DNA of 46,147 nucleotides from CAZPMO01 sp964587515. Lineage in GTDB: Bacteria; Pseudomonadota; Alphaproteobacteria; MPNO01. The translations under genes and the position numbers were made by a program. Under the pieces are notes generated by a model. The model ran no database searches and was not told the DNA's origin. It was given only the letters and a program-made list of their open reading frames with translations. The stretch lies in the NCBI GenBank assembly GCA_964587515.1, contig CAZPMO010000016.1, positions 1 through 46,147 on the forward strand. The letters are read 5' to 3'. Of this stretch, positions 16,816 through 26,259 are shown one piece after another. How positions within the stretch are numbered: the stretch's first letter is position 1; each line of letters begins with the position of its first letter.

Positions 16816-18129
16816 CTACTCCCGTCGATCGGTAAAACGCGGCGCCTTGACCGATTTTTCGAATTCCCGGGCCAGCGTCCCGGTCTCCAGCACCTCGATC
16901 TCCGGGCTGACCTCGAAGACCTGTTTCACGCGCCCGGCGACCTCGACGGGTAACGCCTCGGCGTCACCGTCGCGACGCATCTCGACCGAGACGCGGAATA
17001 TATCGAGCCCGCCGGCGTCGGTCAGCAACTCGGCCTTGAAATCGTTGACCGTCGGGATTTCGAACATGAAATCCTCGAACTCCTGGTGGTTGACGTTGAC
17101 GCCGCGCACCTTGAAGAAGCCGGCCGTGCGGTGGGCATGGCGGATGACCGGGAACACCGAATAGGGTCCGCTGTCGGCGCCCGCCTCCTCGCGGATCACG
17201 ATATCGCCGGAGTCCCAGCGCAGGAACGGCGCGCCGTTATTGCTCCACAGCGCGGTCACCACCAGACGGCCGGGCTCCCCCTCGCCGACCGGCTTCCACG
17301 TGTCGGGATCCAGCACCTCGAACAGGGCGAGATCGGTCCAGACATGGAATCCGTGGCGCTCCGGGCCCTCGGCGCCCAGCATGCTGATCTCGGTCATGCC
17401 GAAACTGTCATAAAGGGTCGCGCCCCACTGGCGCTCCATCTTCTCACGCTTGGCCGCCGAGACCGCCTCGGCGGTGCACATCACGGTTTGGACGGAACCG
17501 CCGGCAAGATCGAGGCCTTCGGAATCCGCCAGGTTGGCAAGGTGCAGGCCGTAGCTCGACATACCCATCCAGAGGGTCGGTTTCAGCATGCGGATCAGTT
17601 CGAGCTGCTGCATTGACGGCAGGGCCGCGCCGGCGCCCGCCCAGGAGACGCCGATACCCTGGATTTGCGCCGCCCGCGCCCACATGTGTCCGGCCGGATG
17701 GATACCGAGCGGGAATGAGATATGGGCGTTCTCGCCGGCCGTAATGCCGGCGCATTCGAAGGTCCGCGTGAAGCCGACCATGTTGTAGCCGATATCCTCC
17801 CACGTTTTGGGATAGAATAACGGCTTGCCGGTGCTGCCGCCCGAACGCCAATATTCGCAGATTTCCTCGGGTCGGAACGAACAGAAATCGGCGTAGAATT
17901 CATCGGCGCTCAGCGCGCGAAGCTGGTCCTTGTCGAGGATCGGAATTTTCGCCCATTCCTCGGGGTCGTCGAGCTTGACGGTGTCGATATGGTCGAGCCG
18001 CTTGCGCCAGAAGTTCGAACGCCGCGCGCGCTCGACCGCGACCGGCTTGCGCGCCCGCTGAATCGCCTCGACCGCTTCGGGACTCTCCGGCACCGGCAAC
18101 GGCAGCGGCAACTGGGGATACGTGTTCAT
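16816..18129 (-). CDS. phenylacetate-CoA ligase (PaaK)-family adenylate-forming enzyme
   Basis: 437 residues, the family length. Nucleotide-binding loop YWRSGGSTGKPLFY replaces the classic SSGTTGKP; later motifs YDSFGMTE, GEPGRLVVTAL, RWDSGDIV and the C-terminal hinge GFFKVRGVNVNH are typical of PaaK-type ligases. These activate aromatic or other carboxylic acids to acyl-CoA through an acyl-adenylate. The start codon overlaps the stop of the upstream QueG-like gene (ATGA), so translation is probably coupled. The substrate acid is unknown. Confidence 0.9.
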   Translation of the reverse strand: MNTYPQLPLPLPVPESPEAVEAIQRARKPVAVERARRSNFWRKRLDHIDTVKLDDPEEWAKIPILDKDQLRALSADEFYADFCSFRPEEICEYWRSGGSTGKPLFYPKTWEDIGYNMVGFTRTFECAGITAGENAHISFPLGIHPAGHMWARAAQIQGIGVSWAGAGAALPSMQQLELIRMLKPTLWMGMSSYGLHLANLADSEGLDLAGGSVQTVMCTAEAVSAAKREKMERQWGATLYDSFGMTEISMLGAEGPERHGFHVWTDLALFEVLDPDTWKPVGEGEPGRLVVTALWSNNGAPFLRWDSGDIVIREEAGADSGPYSVFPVIRHAHRTAGFFKVRGVNVNHQEFEDFMFEIPTVNDFKAELLTDAGGLDIFRVSVEMRRDGDAEALPVEVAGRVKQVFEVSPEIEVLETGTLAREFEKSVKAPRFTDRRE

Positions 18130-19109
18130 CTCTTGCCGATCCAGCGCTCCTGGGTACGGGCGCCTTCGGGCTGCGGACCATCGCTCTCGGCCTTTAGCAT
18201 ATCCGCGAGGCGGGCGGTCTTTTCGGGCGTCGCCTCGGGAATATCGTCGAGCGCGTCGCCGATTAGTCGCGCATAGTCCTCGCCCACCGGGCACACGTCC
18301 TGGCAGCGGCGACAGCCGGTGATCACGCCGGAGCCGCGCAGGATCGATTGCCACAAATTGAAGCTGTCTTCGGAGCGCACCATGGCGAGCTGCTTTTCCG
18401 CGTCGCCCTCATCGATGATCGCGCCAAGATGATCGGCGAGCTGGGCGAAACCGTGCGGTGAGCGGTAACGATCGCAGCCCGGCCAGTCACGGTCCCAATG
18501 CCCGACCACATCCCCGGGACACGCACTCAGACAGCGCCCGCATTCGGGGCCTCGGCACAGTGCCTCGACAATTCGCGTATCGGCCTCGCACGGGACCGAG
18601 CACATTACCGCGCTCAGCATCACGCGCGGGCCGTATTCGGGGGTCAGAAGCTGCAGGTTGAGCCCCAGTGTACCGACCCCCGCCTCGACCGCGGCATGGT
18701 TCAGCGACAGCAACGTGCTCAGATGCTCGCCCGGATCGCCCGTATAACGCCAGGGGTCCACATGTGTGGGCGGGATGATGATCGCCGGATAGCCGTTATC
18801 CTCCAACCACATAACAAGTTCCAGCGATGTCTCCTCCAGCAGGGTCAGGGTAAGCTCGTCGTTATAATATTTGTGGCGCTCGTCCCAGCGCGCGATGCGG
18901 GTGGTGCCGGCGGTATAGCGCTTGGCCAGTACGATAACCCGATCCGCGTCGAAGTCGGTTATGTCGGACGGGCGGCGCGGGTCGCGTGGATCGGGCGGGT
19001 TCTCATCCATCACCTTGCCATCGGCGATGCCCACCAGATCGGCGCCCAGCGCGCGCGCCTTTTCCTTGATCGCCGAGGCCTCCAGCGGGACTTGAAAAAC
19101 TTCGACCAT
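18126..19109 (-). CDS. QueG-like double [4Fe-4S] protein, copy B
   Basis: 327 residues. N-terminal half has the epoxyqueuosine-reductase/reductive-dehalogenase core (GADLVGIADGKV, VEAGVGTLGLNLQLLTPEYG, PRVMLSAV). Two ferredoxin-like cluster motifs follow: C185, C190-x2-C193-x3-C197-P and C266-x2-C269-x3-C273-P, with an extra C212. QueG itself uses cobalamin plus two clusters to reduce a tRNA epoxide. This is not the housekeeping queG by context, since it sits with a second paralogue and a CoA ligase. A corrinoid cofactor is likely but not demonstrated. It starts two bases after the upstream paralogue ends. Confidence 0.8.
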   Translation of the reverse strand: MVEVFQVPLEASAIKEKARALGADLVGIADGKVMDENPPDPRDPRRPSDITDFDADRVIVLAKRYTAGTTRIARWDERHKYYNDELTLTLLEETSLELVMWLEDNGYPAIIIPPTHVDPWRYTGDPGEHLSTLLSLNHAAVEAGVGTLGLNLQLLTPEYGPRVMLSAVMCSVPCEADTRIVEALCRGPECGRCLSACPGDVVGHWDRDWPGCDRYRSPHGFAQLADHLGAIIDEGDAEKQLAMVRSEDSFNLWQSILRGSGVITGCRRCQDVCPVGEDYARLIGDALDDIPEATPEKTARLADMLKAESDGPQPEGARTQERWIGKR

Positions 19110-19111
19110 GG

Positions 19112-20161
19112 TTACTCGGCCTCCCCCGTCTCCCGCGCGCGCTGGCGCTTCTTGAACGCCTGTAGCTGGCGCGCCACCATGCCCTGATAGCCTTCCGGGC
19201 CGACCCAGCGGATATTCCAGGCGTTCAGCCCCGGCACGTCGGCGCCGGTCTTGCGGTCGTCCTTGAAACCTCGCGCTTTTTCTACCTTTTCAGGCGTTTT
19301 CTCCGGAATGGCCTTCTGGATGCCCGCGAGGTAGGCGTGATAGTCGTTGCCCACCGGACAGACCGCGAGGCAGCGTGGGCAATCGCCGAACGACCCCACG
19401 ACCCGCAGCAGACCCTGCCAGAACCCGAAAAGCTCCCGGTCGGCGATCAGACGGCGACGCGCGCTGCCGTCGGCGGCGATGAAATGCTCCCAGAATTTCG
19501 AAATGGTCGCGAAACCGAACTCCTGGGCCTCGGTGGCGCAGGCGCGCTTGTCGATGCCGAAATGGCGCACCGCGTCGGACGGGCAGGCGTAAAGGCAACG
19601 GCTGCACGATTCGCCGATGCAGACCTGCTCGGTAATCGGCGTGTCGGGTTCCAGTTCCAACTCGGTCAGCACACCGGTGAGATAGACCCTCGGTCCGAAC
19701 TCCGGCGTCAGCAGATTAACCTCGAGGCCGAACGTACCGAGCCCCGCCTCGATGCCAAGATGGCGCGTGCTCAACCGGCCGTAGCTCGCCCTCTTATAAG
19801 ACCAGTCGGTTTCCTGGGCCGCCGTCACGAAGCTGGGATAGCCCTGCTTCTCCAGCACATCCACCAGCCGATAGGCGATCTTGTCCATGCGTCTGAGCAC
19901 CAGCATGTCGATATATTGCACCGGCACGCTGGTCTTGCAGCGAAACGCCCCCACCGGAATACGATGAACGATGACGACGACGCTTTTGACGTGCGGTGAA
20001 ATGCGTTCCGGCGTCTGGGGAAACAGCGGGTCCGGCGGAAACGCGTTCAGCATCTTCGCGCTCGCGATCCCGACGAGATCGGCGCCCAGATCCCTCGCGA
20101 TGTCTTTCACCTCGGCGGCCAGCATGACGGTCAAGCTGGCATAACGCTCCTTATCCGACAA
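19112..20161 (-). CDS. QueG-like double [4Fe-4S] protein, copy A
   Basis: 349 residues, paralogue of the next gene. Core motifs GADLVGIASAKM, IEAGLGTFGLEVNLLTPEFG and PRVYLTGVL; cluster motifs C181, C186-x2-C189-x3-C193-P and C261-x2-C264-x3-C268-P, with C208 between. The C-terminus is basic. No Tat signal, so cytoplasmic. First gene of the leftward operon that continues through copy B, the ligase and the PPOX protein. It diverges from the GTP cyclohydrolase II gene with a short shared upstream region. Tandem divergence suggests a heterodimer or successive reductive steps (inference). Confidence 0.8.
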   Translation of the reverse strand: MSDKERYASLTVMLAAEVKDIARDLGADLVGIASAKMLNAFPPDPLFPQTPERISPHVKSVVVIVHRIPVGAFRCKTSVPVQYIDMLVLRRMDKIAYRLVDVLEKQGYPSFVTAAQETDWSYKRASYGRLSTRHLGIEAGLGTFGLEVNLLTPEFGPRVYLTGVLTELELEPDTPITEQVCIGESCSRCLYACPSDAVRHFGIDKRACATEAQEFGFATISKFWEHFIAADGSARRRLIADRELFGFWQGLLRVVGSFGDCPRCLAVCPVGNDYHAYLAGIQKAIPEKTPEKVEKARGFKDDRKTGADVPGLNAWNIRWVGPEGYQGMVARQLQAFKKRQRARETGEAE

Positions 20162-20227
20162 GGCCGATCTACATTGTCCCGCGACGCCGCGCGGCGTATT
20201 ACTGGTGAAATTCGAAACGCGGAACCC

Positions 20228-21376
20228 ATGGCCCGGAAAAAAGGCAAACAGACAGTGACCGGTGGCGACGCCTTCATCCCGTCCGCGCTCGTGGATGTAG
20301 AGCGCGCGGCGCAGGATTTACGGCGTGGTCTGCCGACGGTGATCGTTGACGCGGCCGGCGCGAAGACGCTTGCGATCGCCGCCGAATTCGCCACCGACGA
20401 AAAGCTCGCGGCGCTCGCGGCGTTGTCAGGATCGACGCCGGAGCTGGCGCTGACCCATAGCCGCGCCGCGACGCTGAAGATCATGCTCTATACGCCCGAT
20501 GTGGTGATGGTCCCGATCCCGGCGCGCCTGACAGCCGAGGACATAAGAAGCCTTGCCGATCCGGCGCTCGACCTCGCGCGGCCCCTGCGTGGCCCATTCA
20601 GTGGCAAGCGCGAGACGGTCCCCGCGGGATGCCTCGCCGCGGTGCGGCTCGCGAAGATCGCGCGCCTGCTGCCGGCGGCGGTCATTGCCGTACTGCCTGA
20701 CGGGCTCGACGACACCAATTTCTCGAAAGTCCAGGCGGACGACGTCATGGGCTACGACATCGCGGCCGCGTCGTCGCTCGAGCCTGTTACGGCGGCGAAG
20801 GTGCCTCTGGAAGGTGCTGAAAACACGCGTATTTCGGCGTTTCGGCCGCGTGATGGCGGGGCCGAGCATTTCGCCATCGTGATCGGCGATCCAAAGGGCG
20901 GCGACGCGGTGCTGACGCGGCTGCATTCGGAATGCTTCACCGGCGATCTGCTGGGCTCGCTGAAATGCGATTGCGGCGATCAGTTGCGCGGCGCGATCGC
21001 CGAGATTTCAGGCCACGGCGCCGGCGTCCTGCTTTATCTGGCCCAGGAAGGCAGAGGAATCGGACTGATCAACAAGCTCCGCGCTTACGCCTTGCAGGAT
21101 CAGGGTTTCGATACGGTGGAAGCCAACGAACGGCTCGGCTTCGAGGCCGATGAGCGGATTTTTCTACCGGCCGCGGAGATGCTGCGCCATCTCGGCTTCG
21201 AGCGTGTCCGGCTGATGACCAATAATCCCGACAAGGTCGCCGCGCTGGAGCAGTTCGGCATAGAGGTCGCCGAACGCGTCGCCCACGCCTTCCCGACCAA
21301 CGAACACAACGCCTTCTATCTCTCGACCAAAGCCAAGAAGAGCGGGCCGGCGCCGTTCAAAACGAATTCGCTTTAA
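20228..21376 (+). CDS. ribA: GTP cyclohydrolase II
   Basis: 382 residues. The C-terminal 190 residues are GTP cyclohydrolase II: RLHSECFTGD and LKCDCGDQL give the zinc ligands C236, C247 and C249, followed by the catalytic EGRGIGL (274-280) and NNPDKVAAL. It makes the first committed riboflavin precursor from GTP. The N-terminal 200 residues lack the DHBP synthase active-site motifs, as in other long alphaproteobacterial RibA proteins. Start ATG 20228 has a weak ribosome site. The stop codon overlaps that of the convergent monooxygenase by four bases. It could serve the flavoenzymes nearby but is more likely housekeeping. Confidence 0.9.
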   Translation: MARKKGKQTVTGGDAFIPSALVDVERAAQDLRRGLPTVIVDAAGAKTLAIAAEFATDEKLAALAALSGSTPELALTHSRAATLKIMLYTPDVVMVPIPARLTAEDIRSLADPALDLARPLRGPFSGKRETVPAGCLAAVRLAKIARLLPAAVIAVLPDGLDDTNFSKVQADDVMGYDIAAASSLEPVTAAKVPLEGAENTRISAFRPRDGGAEHFAIVIGDPKGGDAVLTRLHSECFTGDLLGSLKCDCGDQLRGAIAEISGHGAGVLLYLAQEGRGIGLINKLRAYALQDQGFDTVEANERLGFEADERIFLPAAEMLRHLGFERVRLMTNNPDKVAALEQFGIEVAERVAHAFPTNEHNAFYLSTKAKKSGPAPFKTNSL

Positions 21377-22593
21377 TCTACCACTCCGAAAACGTTCCAC
21401 TCCGCTCCTTCGCCGGTCACGCCCAGCAAGGCGCGGCCGCATTCCTGGACGATCTCGTCGGCCAGAAGAATATGCTGCGTGCCCGAATGGACGTCGCGGT
21501 AGCAACGCTGCAGCATGGAAGGGCGGAGCGAGACGCCGCGCGAGACCCGGTGCGCGAAGGTAGCATTCTCCGAAATCACATTGTGCAAATGCCGCATGGC
21601 GAGGCGGATCAGGGCGATCTGTTTTACGTCGCCCTGCCGGCCGTCGGCGTAACCCGCGCCGAGATCCTCCCAGGCACGATAGACGAACGCGCGCGCGGAA
21701 TGGTATTTGGCCTCCGCCTCCGCGAAGGATTGCTTGAAGGACGCGCTGTCGCACATTTTGCCGAATACGTCGGCGCGCTCGCGCGACAGTTTCGCCAGCT
21801 CGTCGAGGGTGCGCCGCCCGACGCCCAGCGCCCAGCTCGTATGACCCCAGCTCGTCAAACCCACCAGACCGGAACTGTATTGAACGCCACCGCGATGCTG
21901 GGTCGGGCTGTCGAAGGGAAAGCAGGTGGCGTCGGGGACGAAGAGTTCCGCGTCGTTCTGCCTGTAGTCATAGCTGCCGGTTCCACGCAGACCCAGCACG
22001 TCCCAGTTGCCGGTCAGTTCGATAGTGTCGCGGGGATGATGCGCGAGAATGATCTCGGGATGACCGTCAGCGTCCAGCTTCATCTCGTCGCCATCCATCA
22101 CGAAACAGCCGGAATGAATCCACTCCGCATGGAAAATGGTGCTGCCATAGGCCCAATTGCCCTTGATCATGTAGCCGCCGTCGACGGGCCGCGCATAGCC
22201 GCGCGGCACCCCCTGCCCGGCCACGGTAACGTCGGCGCCGTCCGGATAGATGATGGCCGCGCCTTCTTCGCTCAGGAAGGCGCCGGCGGAGGCGCCCATC
22301 ACGCCCGCGACCATCACGCACCACCCGGTGGACGGATCCGACCAGGAAATCCGTTCAGTCAGTTCCATCGCCTCGACGAACGGCAACTCCGGCCCGCCCA
22401 ACGCTTCGGGCGTCAGCAGCCTGTAAAGTCCGGTCCGCCGGAATTCAGCCACCACCCAGTCGGTCAGATGCGACAGCTCCTCCGCCTCATCGGCATCCGC
22501 TTCGACCAAGGGCATCAAGTCGTCGACCACGCCCTTGAGACGTTCGAACTCCGCCGTGGGGGGATTGCGCCGGGGGCTCGGGTTCCAATCCAT
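21373..22593 (-). CDS. acyl-CoA-dehydrogenase-fold flavin-dependent monooxygenase (group D type)
   Basis: 406 residues with the helix-barrel-helix acyl-CoA dehydrogenase fold, of the branch that includes HpaB-, DszC- and indole-acetate-type two-component monooxygenases. Visible blocks: LTPEALGGPELPFVEAMEL, AAGxxP-like AGQGVPRGYARPVDGGYMIKG, TGNWDVLGLRGTGSYDY, and the C-terminal helical QRCYRDVHSGTQHILLADE. The last replaces the arginine/glutamate of true acyl-CoA dehydrogenases, so hydroxylation with reduced flavin from a partner reductase is expected. No reductase gene lies next to it. GGGAG precedes the ATG. Confidence 0.82.
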   Translation of the reverse strand: MDWNPSPRRNPPTAEFERLKGVVDDLMPLVEADADEAEELSHLTDWVVAEFRRTGLYRLLTPEALGGPELPFVEAMELTERISWSDPSTGWCVMVAGVMGASAGAFLSEEGAAIIYPDGADVTVAGQGVPRGYARPVDGGYMIKGNWAYGSTIFHAEWIHSGCFVMDGDEMKLDADGHPEIILAHHPRDTIELTGNWDVLGLRGTGSYDYRQNDAELFVPDATCFPFDSPTQHRGGVQYSSGLVGLTSWGHTSWALGVGRRTLDELAKLSRERADVFGKMCDSASFKQSFAEAEAKYHSARAFVYRAWEDLGAGYADGRQGDVKQIALIRLAMRHLHNVISENATFAHRVSRGVSLRPSMLQRCYRDVHSGTQHILLADEIVQECGRALLGVTGEGAEWNVFGVVD

Positions 22594-22741
22594 TTTCTTT
22601 CTCCCTTGTTTTCCGAACCGTATCGCACTCGGCCGACGCGAAAAAGCGTGACGGTGCGGTTATTGTGCCAGCAAGGGCGAACGGGTAGCGTTGGCGCGCC
22701 ACGCGAAAATCGCGGGTCCGAAAAATAAGGGGGGACCAACC

Positions 22742-23950
22742 ATGGACGACGCCAGGATCGAGCCGACCCGCCAAATTCCGACGAACGAATTCGGCCGCAC
22801 CAGCGATACCCGCGACATGCTGGCCCGCGCCGCGCGCCAGAAGGAGGAATACGGGCTCGACGATTATCTGGTGATCGACGTGGACGCCCACCATTTCGAA
22901 AGCCAGTCCTGGGCCGAGGTCATCGACTACATTCCCGATCCCGTGATCAAGGACATCGCGGGAAATTTCAAGATACGCGGTCAGGTGACGCCGGGCATGA
23001 TCCAGACCTCGGGCTGGCCGCCGCATCAGAATGTCGGCGGACGCATCCCGCACGACCCCGGGCTCGAGGAATCCACCGAGGGCGAAGATGTTCACCGCGA
23101 TGTCGTTCTCGCGCGCCGTGCGCTGGAAACCATGGGCATCGATTACCAGATCACCTTCCCGACGCCGATGCTGGGGCTCGGCATGCACCCCGAGAACGAC
23201 GTGGAGATCGCTGTCTCGCGGGGATACAACCGGTGGATCACGGAACAGGTGGTGGCCCAGGACGACCGCATCCGAACCTCGCTCTATCTGCCGTTCAACG
23301 ACCCGCCGGCCTGCGAACAGATGGTCGAGGAGTTCGGCGAGTGCAAGGGCATCGTCGGCTTCACCATCACCAGCGTGCACTATAGGCCGGTGCACCACAA
23401 TTCATACATGCGCCTCTATGCGATGTTGGAGGAACGCGGTCTGCCGCTATCCTTCCACGCCGGGCCGAGCTGGGCGGGAAGCGAGGGATTCCTGCGCCAG
23501 CTCAACCGCTTCGTCAGCGCCCATGCGCTGTCGTTCAGCCTGTGTAACATGGTCCATCTCGCCAACTGGGTGATGAACGGCCTGAACGAACGCTTCCCCA
23601 AGCTCGACGTGATATGGATCGAATCGGGTATCGCCTGGCTCGCCTTCATGACCCAGCGCTTCGACAACGAATATCTGATGCGCTCATCCGAAGCGCCGGC
23701 GCTGAAGAAGCTGCCCAGTGAATACATCGCCGACATGTACTACACCACCCAGCCCATGGAGCGGACCAACCTGGAATTGCTGGAGGCGACCTTCAACTGC
23801 TTTAACGCCAAGGAGCACCTGATGTACGCCTCGGACTGGCCGCACTGGGATTTCGATCTGCCGTCGACGGTCCTCGAACTGCCGTTCCTCGACGACGAAG
23901 CCAAGCGCAACATCCTCGGGCTCAACGCCCGCAAGGTTTATAAGATTTAG
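22742..23950 (+). CDS. amidohydrolase-2 (ACMSD-like) metal-dependent hydrolase/decarboxylase
   Basis: 402 residues. Metal-binding features of the amidohydrolase-2 family: VIDVDAHHFE (D48, H50), SFHAGPSW (H239), and YASDWPHWDFD (D365). Relatives decarboxylate or hydrolyse ring-cleavage or aromatic acids (ACMSD, gamma-resorcylate decarboxylase) or act in xenobiotic degradation. A G-rich Shine-Dalgarno is centred 10 bases before the ATG; the frame extends to 22691 without one. Divergent from the flavin monooxygenase across 148 bases, so the two may share a regulator. Substrate unknown. Confidence 0.87.
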   Translation: MDDARIEPTRQIPTNEFGRTSDTRDMLARAARQKEEYGLDDYLVIDVDAHHFESQSWAEVIDYIPDPVIKDIAGNFKIRGQVTPGMIQTSGWPPHQNVGGRIPHDPGLEESTEGEDVHRDVVLARRALETMGIDYQITFPTPMLGLGMHPENDVEIAVSRGYNRWITEQVVAQDDRIRTSLYLPFNDPPACEQMVEEFGECKGIVGFTITSVHYRPVHHNSYMRLYAMLEERGLPLSFHAGPSWAGSEGFLRQLNRFVSAHALSFSLCNMVHLANWVMNGLNERFPKLDVIWIESGIAWLAFMTQRFDNEYLMRSSEAPALKKLPSEYIADMYYTTQPMERTNLELLEATFNCFNAKEHLMYASDWPHWDFDLPSTVLELPFLDDEAKRNILGLNARKVYKI

Positions 23951-23953
23951 GCG

Positions 23954-24910
23954 CTAGTGCGCCGCTTCGGCCGTGCGCTTCTGGCTGGACGAGAAATAGA
24001 TTCCGATGAAGATCAGCGCGATGCCGGTGAGGTGGAACTGCTCGAACGCCTCGCCCAGCAGGATGATCGCCATGATTACCGTAAAGGCCGGAATCAGGTG
24101 AATGAACAGACCGGCGCGGCCGGCGCCGAGTTTCGCGATAGCGCGGTTCCACATCAGGATCGACAATATCGAGGAAAAGATCGCCAGCCAGAAGACGCTC
24201 GTCACCGTGGCCCAGCTTAAAGGCGTCGGGCGCACGTAGGCGGTCTCATAAAGGAAGATCGGGAACATGAATGCCGCCCCGAAGCCGAGGATGGCAAGCA
24301 GCGCGATGCGCGGGTCCAGCCCGGGTGGCAGTTTTCGCAACATCACCGCATACAGGCCCCAGCTCGCATAGGCCCCGGTCACCAGCAGATCGCCCTTGTT
24401 GAAATCCATCCGGGCCAACGCATCCAGCGATCCCGCCGAGATCAGCACCAGCACGCCGCTCAACGAGACCGCGACGCCAAATCCCTGACGCTTGGTGAAA
24501 GGGTCGCGGAACAGCATCCAGGCCAGGACCACGATGATGATCGGTTCGAACGAATTGATGACCGCGGCATTGATGGCGATCGTGTATTGCAGAGACAGGA
24601 ACAATACCGCGTTGCCGCCGACCATCAGAAGGAACGCCAGTAGGGCGAGGATTTTCCAGTTCGCGATCACGAGGGCCGACTGCGCCCGCAAGGGTCGGAT
24701 GACGAATGGCAGCAGTATCAGGAACCCGGCCAGCGTGCGCCAGAACGACAGTCCCATGGGCGGCACGTCTTCGCGCACGTAACGCACCAGCACCGTGCTG
24801 CCGGCCCAGAAGAACATCGCGAGCCCGGCCGAAAGGTAGGGAGAGAAGACAATTTGCCGAACCCATCCGGATGCGCCTTCCGGATGATCGACGTTGTTAT
24901 TTGATGACAT
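23954..24910 (-). CDS. DMT-superfamily (EamA) transporter
   Basis: 318 residues, ten membrane helices in two EamA repeats (FFWAGSTVLVRYVREDVPPM..., and WATVTSVFWLAIFSSILSILMWNRAI). The start at 24910 follows GGGAGC; a reading from 24946 is possible but adds a non-conserved stretch. It converges on the amidohydrolase with only three bases between stops. Probably efflux of a small metabolite; substrate unknown. Confidence 0.87.
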   Translation of the reverse strand: MSSNNNVDHPEGASGWVRQIVFSPYLSAGLAMFFWAGSTVLVRYVREDVPPMGLSFWRTLAGFLILLPFVIRPLRAQSALVIANWKILALLAFLLMVGGNAVLFLSLQYTIAINAAVINSFEPIIIVVLAWMLFRDPFTKRQGFGVAVSLSGVLVLISAGSLDALARMDFNKGDLLVTGAYASWGLYAVMLRKLPPGLDPRIALLAILGFGAAFMFPIFLYETAYVRPTPLSWATVTSVFWLAIFSSILSILMWNRAIAKLGAGRAGLFIHLIPAFTVIMAIILLGEAFEQFHLTGIALIFIGIYFSSSQKRTAEAAH

Positions 24911-25000
24911 GGGCGACGCTCCCGGCGCGGCCAGGATGGGTCGCACCGGCGAGTTTTAGCCGACCGGCCGAAACCGGTCCAGCGTCATCGCGCGAACGGG

Positions 25001-25591
25001 TTAGACCAGAAGGTCGGTGATGGCGTAGGAAGCGCCGTTGAGCTGAAGCGATTCGAACTTCTTGGTGTTCTCGCCGTAATCGTCGATCTTCAGGATCAGG
25101 CGCAGATTATCACGGGCCTCGGCCTGCTGCGGATCGTGGGCGAACACCTCGAGTGCGCCGTCATCGTGGACGATCGCATAGAATTCGGTGCCGTTATCGA
25201 ACGCGCCGTTGCCGTCGGCCGTCGCCTGGAGCGTATCGGTGGAAATTTCGGGGGCGGCGATGCCGTCGCCCGGAAGGTAGGCCCCTTCGCCAGTGTCGTC
25301 CTCGGCGGTCGTGCTTTCTCCGTAAACCGAAGCGACCACGGTTGCGGTGTCGGCGGTCGCGGCGCGGCAAACCTCCTCGCCCATGACGACGCGGAACAGC
25401 GCGCAATCCTTGTCGGTCACGGCCGAGATGGCGTGATCGGAAACGCTCTTGCCCGACGACATCATCGAGATGCCATCGAATGCATAGGAGATGATGGAAA
25501 TCGCCGGCGGCAGTCCGCAACCGGAAAGCAGCGCCGATACCGCAACGACACTCGATATGCGGACGATACGACTAAAACGCTTACCGGACAT
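25001..25591 (-). CDS. putative outer-membrane lipoprotein, unknown function
   Basis: 196 residues. N-terminal signal with lipobox LLSGC (21-25), C25 being the lipidated cysteine. The mature part has an acidic low-complexity middle and ends KFESLQLNGASYAITDLLV. Two further cysteines lie in DKDCALFRVVMGEEVCRAA, a short block I have seen in small alphaproteobacterial lipoproteins of unknown role. AGGTGG precedes ATG 25591. No enzymatic domain. Confidence 0.7.
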   Translation of the reverse strand: MSGKRFSRIVRISSVVAVSALLSGCGLPPAISIISYAFDGISMMSSGKSVSDHAISAVTDKDCALFRVVMGEEVCRAATADTATVVASVYGESTTAEDDTGEGAYLPGDGIAAPEISTDTLQATADGNGAFDNGTEFYAIVHDDGALEVFAHDPQQAEARDNLRLILKIDDYGENTKKFESLQLNGASYAITDLLV

Positions 25592-25738
25592 CTTATTTTC
25601 CACCTGTAAATTCCGCGAAAATTTTCGCAAGATTGGCCGATTCATCATGAACATCACTTTACTAACCCCCTTAGCTTAAGAAGCGCTTAAATCGGCGCCG
25701 TAAGGCCCGATGGACAACGGAAAAAGGATGACCCGATC

Positions 25739-26137
25739 ATGAAAAAACGCATCAACAGCCCTAACGTCGGCGAGCCGCCCGCCGGCACCTGGTCCAACTG
25801 CTTGGTCGTCGGCAATCAGGTCTTCATCGCCGGCATGACGGCCCGCGAGGCCGATTTCGACACCGTCGCCGAGGACGGCGAATACCAGCAGGCCAAGGCC
25901 ATCTTCACCAAGATCGAGCACCTCATGGCGGCCGCCGGCGGCGCCATGGAAGACGTCGTGAAGGTGAATATCTTCGTTACCGACATCACCCGCCGGGAAG
26001 AGGTGTGGCGCGCCCGACGCGAATTTTTCACCGGAGACTTTCCGGTCTCGACCCTGGTCGAGGTCAGCGCACTGGCGCTGCCCGAAATGTGCGTCGAAGT
26101 CGAGGCCGTGGGCTTCATCGATCCGGCCAAGGGTTAA
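25739..26137 (+). CDS. Rid-family (RidA/YjgF) protein lacking the deaminase arginine
   Basis: 132 residues spanning the whole Rid fold (GNQVFIAGMTA, KIEHLMAAAGGAMEDVVKVNIFVTDI, LVEVSALALPEMCVEVEAVG). The position that carries the catalytic arginine of imine-deaminating RidA (P-x-R-S/T) reads PVSTLVEV, so arginine is missing and enamine/imine hydrolysis of the RidA type is not expected. Many catabolic-operon Rid paralogues look like this. A sigma54-type promoter 112 bases downstream points back into it on the other strand. Confidence 0.85.
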   Translation: MKKRINSPNVGEPPAGTWSNCLVVGNQVFIAGMTAREADFDTVAEDGEYQQAKAIFTKIEHLMAAAGGAMEDVVKVNIFVTDITRREEVWRARREFFTGDFPVSTLVEVSALALPEMCVEVEAVGFIDPAKG

Positions 26138-26259
26138 CGCCACACCAGCCCCTGCGCCCGGGAACGCGTCGTTTGCGCCGGTCGTCTTAACGAAGCTTAA
26201 CGGACGGGACGTTGTCATGTCTTGGACCTACTCCACTACGCCTACTGGACGAAAACCAT

